Shown here: piece after piece, positions 6,748-8,436 of the stretch
How positions within the stretch are numbered: the stretch's first letter is position 1
Layout of the letters: each line of letters opens with the position of its first letter
Source: Geminicoccaceae bacterium
GTDB lineage: Bacteria; Pseudomonadota; Alphaproteobacteria; Geminicoccales; Geminicoccaceae
Assembly (NCBI GenBank): GCA_030824835.1
Contig: JAPJRA010000128.1
Span: 1-8,436, forward strand
DNA length: 8,436 nt
Reading direction: 5' to 3'
The notes under the pieces: generated by a model
The model's database searches: none
Seen by the model: the letters and a program-made list of their open reading frames with translations, nothing else
What the model was told of the DNA's origin: nothing
Translations under genes and position numbers: made by a program

Positions 6748-8237
6748 GCGAGCGCCGCCTGCTCCTGGAGCTGTTGGGCTCGGTCCGGGCCAAGGCCGGC
6801 CACCATCCCTGGCCGCGGTACCAGATCACGCCCGAGCTGTGGTCCGATCTCGGCGCCGGCTTCGTCGACGGGCGCTTCGACCTGCTGGCGCTGTTCGCGC
6901 ATGGCGCGCAGGTCCACGCGGTGGCGTTCGAGCCCGAGACGCTGGCGCTGGCCGTGGCCAGCATCACCGCGCATGGCGGACATTTCCCGAGCCTGGGGGC
7001 CATCCACCCGCCGGCCCTGCGGCTCGAGCGCGCGATCCACGACCTGTGGGGCCTGATTCCCGAAGGCAGCCGGGACCTCCGGCCATGGCTCGATCACGGC
7101 AGTTGGCCCACGAGCTCGAGCGCCGCCCGGGAGCCCTACCGGTTCCTGCCCGTGGAGGGCGAGGGGCTGCACGAGATCCCGGTCGGGCCGGTGCATGCCG
7201 GCATCATCGAGCCCGGACATTTCCGCTTCACGGCCAACGGCGAGACCGTCGTCCGCCTCGAGCAGCGGCTGGGCTACGTCCACAAGGGCATCGAGCGCCT
7301 GTTCGAGGGCGCCGACCTGGACCGCGGCGCGAGGCTCGCCGGGCGGGTGTCGGGCGACAGTGCCGTGGGCTTCGCGCTGGCCTATGCGCGCGCCGTCGAG
7401 GCCGCGACCGGCACCGAGCCACCGCCCCGGGCGCACTGGCTGCGGGCGCTGATGGCCGAGCTCGAGCGGCTGGTGAACCACGTGGGCGATTTCGGCTTCA
7501 TCTGCAACGATGCCGCCTACGCGCTGATTCACACCCATTGCGGCATCCTGCGCGAGGAGGTCCTGCAGGTCTGCGAGGCCTGCTTCGGCCACCGGCTGAT
7601 GCTGGACCGGGTCGTGCCCGGCGGGGTCGCGGTCGACCTCGACGCTGCGGGTGCCGCGCGCCTGCACCGTCTGGTCGAGCGGCTGCGGCGGCGGGTGGCC
7701 GAGCTGCGGGCGCACTATGATGGCGTGCCGTCGCTGCAGGACCGCACCGTCGGCACCGGCATCGCCAGGCCGGAGCTGGTCGCGCGGTTCGCGGCCGGCG
7801 GCTTTGTCGGCCGGGCCTCGGGACGTGCGTTCGACACGCGCCGGTCGCTGCCCTATCCCCCCTATGACGGGCTCGCGTTCACGGTGCCGGTGCGGCGCGA
7901 CGGCGACGTCAACGCCCGGGTCTGGATCCGGCTTTTGGAGATCGAGCAGAGCCTGGGGCTGGTGGAGCAGCTCCTGGCCGGGATGCCGGCCGGGCCGCTG
8001 CTGGCGCCGGTCTCGCCCGCGGCCGGCGAGGGGATGGGGATCGTCGAGGGCTTCCGCGGCGATCTCCTGGTCTGGCTCAAGCTCGACGAGGCCGGCCGCC
8101 TCCAGCGCTGCCACCCGCGCGACCCGTCCTGGTTCCAGTGGCCGCTCTTGGAGGCCGTGATCGAGGGCAACATCGTGGCCGATTTCCCCTTGTGCAACAA
8201 GAGCTTCAACTGCTCCTACGCGGGCCACGACCTGTGA
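6744..8237 (+). CDS. hyfG: HyfG-like large subunit (NuoC-NuoD fusion) lacking the Ni-binding cysteines
   Basis: A 497-residue cytoplasmic protein. Residues 1 to about 140 form a NuoC-like domain (LRLERAIHDLWGLIPEGSRDLRP), and the rest is the NuoD/[NiFe] large-subunit domain, a fusion typical of HycE/HyfG. Conserved stretches: GPVHAGIIEPGHFRF with H151 and E156, and YVHKGIERLFEG. True hydrogenases hold nickel with RVCGIC near the middle and DPCxxC near the end. Here the first reads RVSGDS (S203, S206) and the second NCSYA (C490 kept, A493 instead of cysteine). Three of four ligands are gone, so an ordinary NiFe site cannot form. The protein ends eight residues after C490, without the C-terminal extension seen in HycE. 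The GTG start overlaps the hyfF stop by four bases, with GAGG eight bases upstream. It best fits the energy-converting hydrogenase-related (Ehr) group, whose substrate is unknown. The ligand replacement is seen directly; the loss of hydrogenase activity is inferred. Confidence 0.93.
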   Translation: MSERRLLLELLGSVRAKAGHHPWPRYQITPELWSDLGAGFVDGRFDLLALFAHGAQVHAVAFEPETLALAVASITAHGGHFPSLGAIHPPALRLERAIHDLWGLIPEGSRDLRPWLDHGSWPTSSSAAREPYRFLPVEGEGLHEIPVGPVHAGIIEPGHFRFTANGETVVRLEQRLGYVHKGIERLFEGADLDRGARLAGRVSGDSAVGFALAYARAVEAATGTEPPPRAHWLRALMAELERLVNHVGDFGFICNDAAYALIHTHCGILREEVLQVCEACFGHRLMLDRVVPGGVAVDLDAAGAARLHRLVERLRRRVAELRAHYDGVPSLQDRTVGTGIARPELVARFAAGGFVGRASGRAFDTRRSLPYPPYDGLAFTVPVRRDGDVNARVWIRLLEIEQSLGLVEQLLAGMPAGPLLAPVSPAAGEGMGIVEGFRGDLLVWLKLDEAGRLQRCHPRDPSWFQWPLLEAVIEGNIVADFPLCNKSFNCSYAGHDL

Positions 8238-8436
8238 GCCGGCTGCTGCTCAAGGGGCTGTTCCAGCGACCCGCGACGCTGCCGGCGCCGCAGCCGTCGG
8301 CGGAGCTGCTGGGCGAGCTGGCGCAGCGGCTCGACCGCGCGGCACGGCATCGGCTCGGGCGCTCGCTGGCGATCCGCGAGGTCGATGCCGGCTCCTGCAA
8401 CGGCTGCGAGCTCGAGGTCAACGCGCTGGGCAACGC
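8234..8436 (+). CDS. hyfI: HyfI-like iron-sulfur small subunit (NuoB family), N-terminal part (cut by right window edge)
   Basis: The first 67 codons of the NuoB-like subunit that carries the [4Fe-4S] cluster next to the HyfG active-site pocket. A poorly conserved N-terminal stretch of about 45 residues (LLLKGLFQRP and a helical Leu/Arg-rich segment) is followed by the family signature IREVDAGSCNGCELEVNALGN. C55 and C58 are the first two expected cluster ligands; the rest lie outside the window. The GTG start at 8234 overlaps the hyfG stop by four bases (GTGA), so no gene for the two-cluster ferredoxin-like HyfH subunit fits between them, unlike in the E. coli hyf operon. Cysteine spacing and flanking residues are intact, so this subunit should still bind iron-sulfur and conduct electrons even though HyfG has lost its nickel site. 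Confidence 0.92.
   Translation, partial: MSRLLLKGLFQRPATLPAPQPSAELLGELAQRLDRAARHRLGRSLAIREVDAGSCNGCELEVNALGN

Noticed and set aside
6744..8237. Functional [NiFe]-hydrogenase large subunit
   Set aside because: General family resemblance suggests it, but three of the four nickel-binding cysteines are absent and there is no C-terminal processing tail.
1..8436. CRISPR arrays, tRNA or rRNA genes, insertion sequences, attachment sites
   Set aside because: No regular spaced repeats, structural RNA signatures, transposase fragments or terminal repeats were seen; coding density leaves only two short intergenic regions.

Overview
The window is GC-rich throughout (roughly two thirds or more G+C by eye), with dense, mostly overlapping genes and strong third-position GC bias. 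Gene content and protein style (stand-alone malonyl-CoA decarboxylase, proteobacterial-type MntR, hyf-type operon) point to a proteobacterium, most likely an alphaproteobacterium. That assignment is an inference from family resemblance, not from a marker gene.

Layout. (1) Positions 1-924, minus strand: the N-terminal 308 residues of a malonyl-CoA decarboxylase, cut by the left window edge. (2) 925-1054: a divergent intergenic region. (3) 1055-1510, plus strand: an MntR-type metal-dependent repressor that starts at GTG behind a strong ribosome binding site. (4) 1511-1689: an intergenic region with a promoter-like sequence and several small inverted repeats. (5) 1690 to the right edge, plus strand: a tightly overlapping six-gene operon, hyfB-hyfC-hyfE-hyfF-hyfG-hyfI, the last gene cut by the window edge.

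The operon encodes a membrane-bound complex of the group 4 [NiFe]-hydrogenase / complex I superfamily. HyfB and HyfF are antiporter-like ion-translocating subunits, HyfE is a small NuoK-like membrane protein, HyfC is the NuoH-like membrane anchor, HyfG is a fused NuoC/NuoD-like large subunit, and HyfI is the NuoB-like iron-sulfur small subunit.

The main discovery is in HyfG. The first Ni-binding CxxC of true hydrogenases is replaced by Ser-x-x-Ser (S203, S206). The second keeps only one cysteine (C490, with A493 in place of its partner). The protein then stops eight residues after C490, without the C-terminal tail that maturation proteases remove. The complex is therefore very unlikely to be a hydrogenase. 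It resembles the energy-converting hydrogenase-related (Ehr) complexes, whose electron donor and acceptor are unknown. The membrane arm keeps its ion-pumping motifs, and no HyfH ferredoxin-like subunit lies between G and I. The likely picture is a redox-driven ion pump of unknown chemistry, placed directly downstream of a manganese-type regulator.
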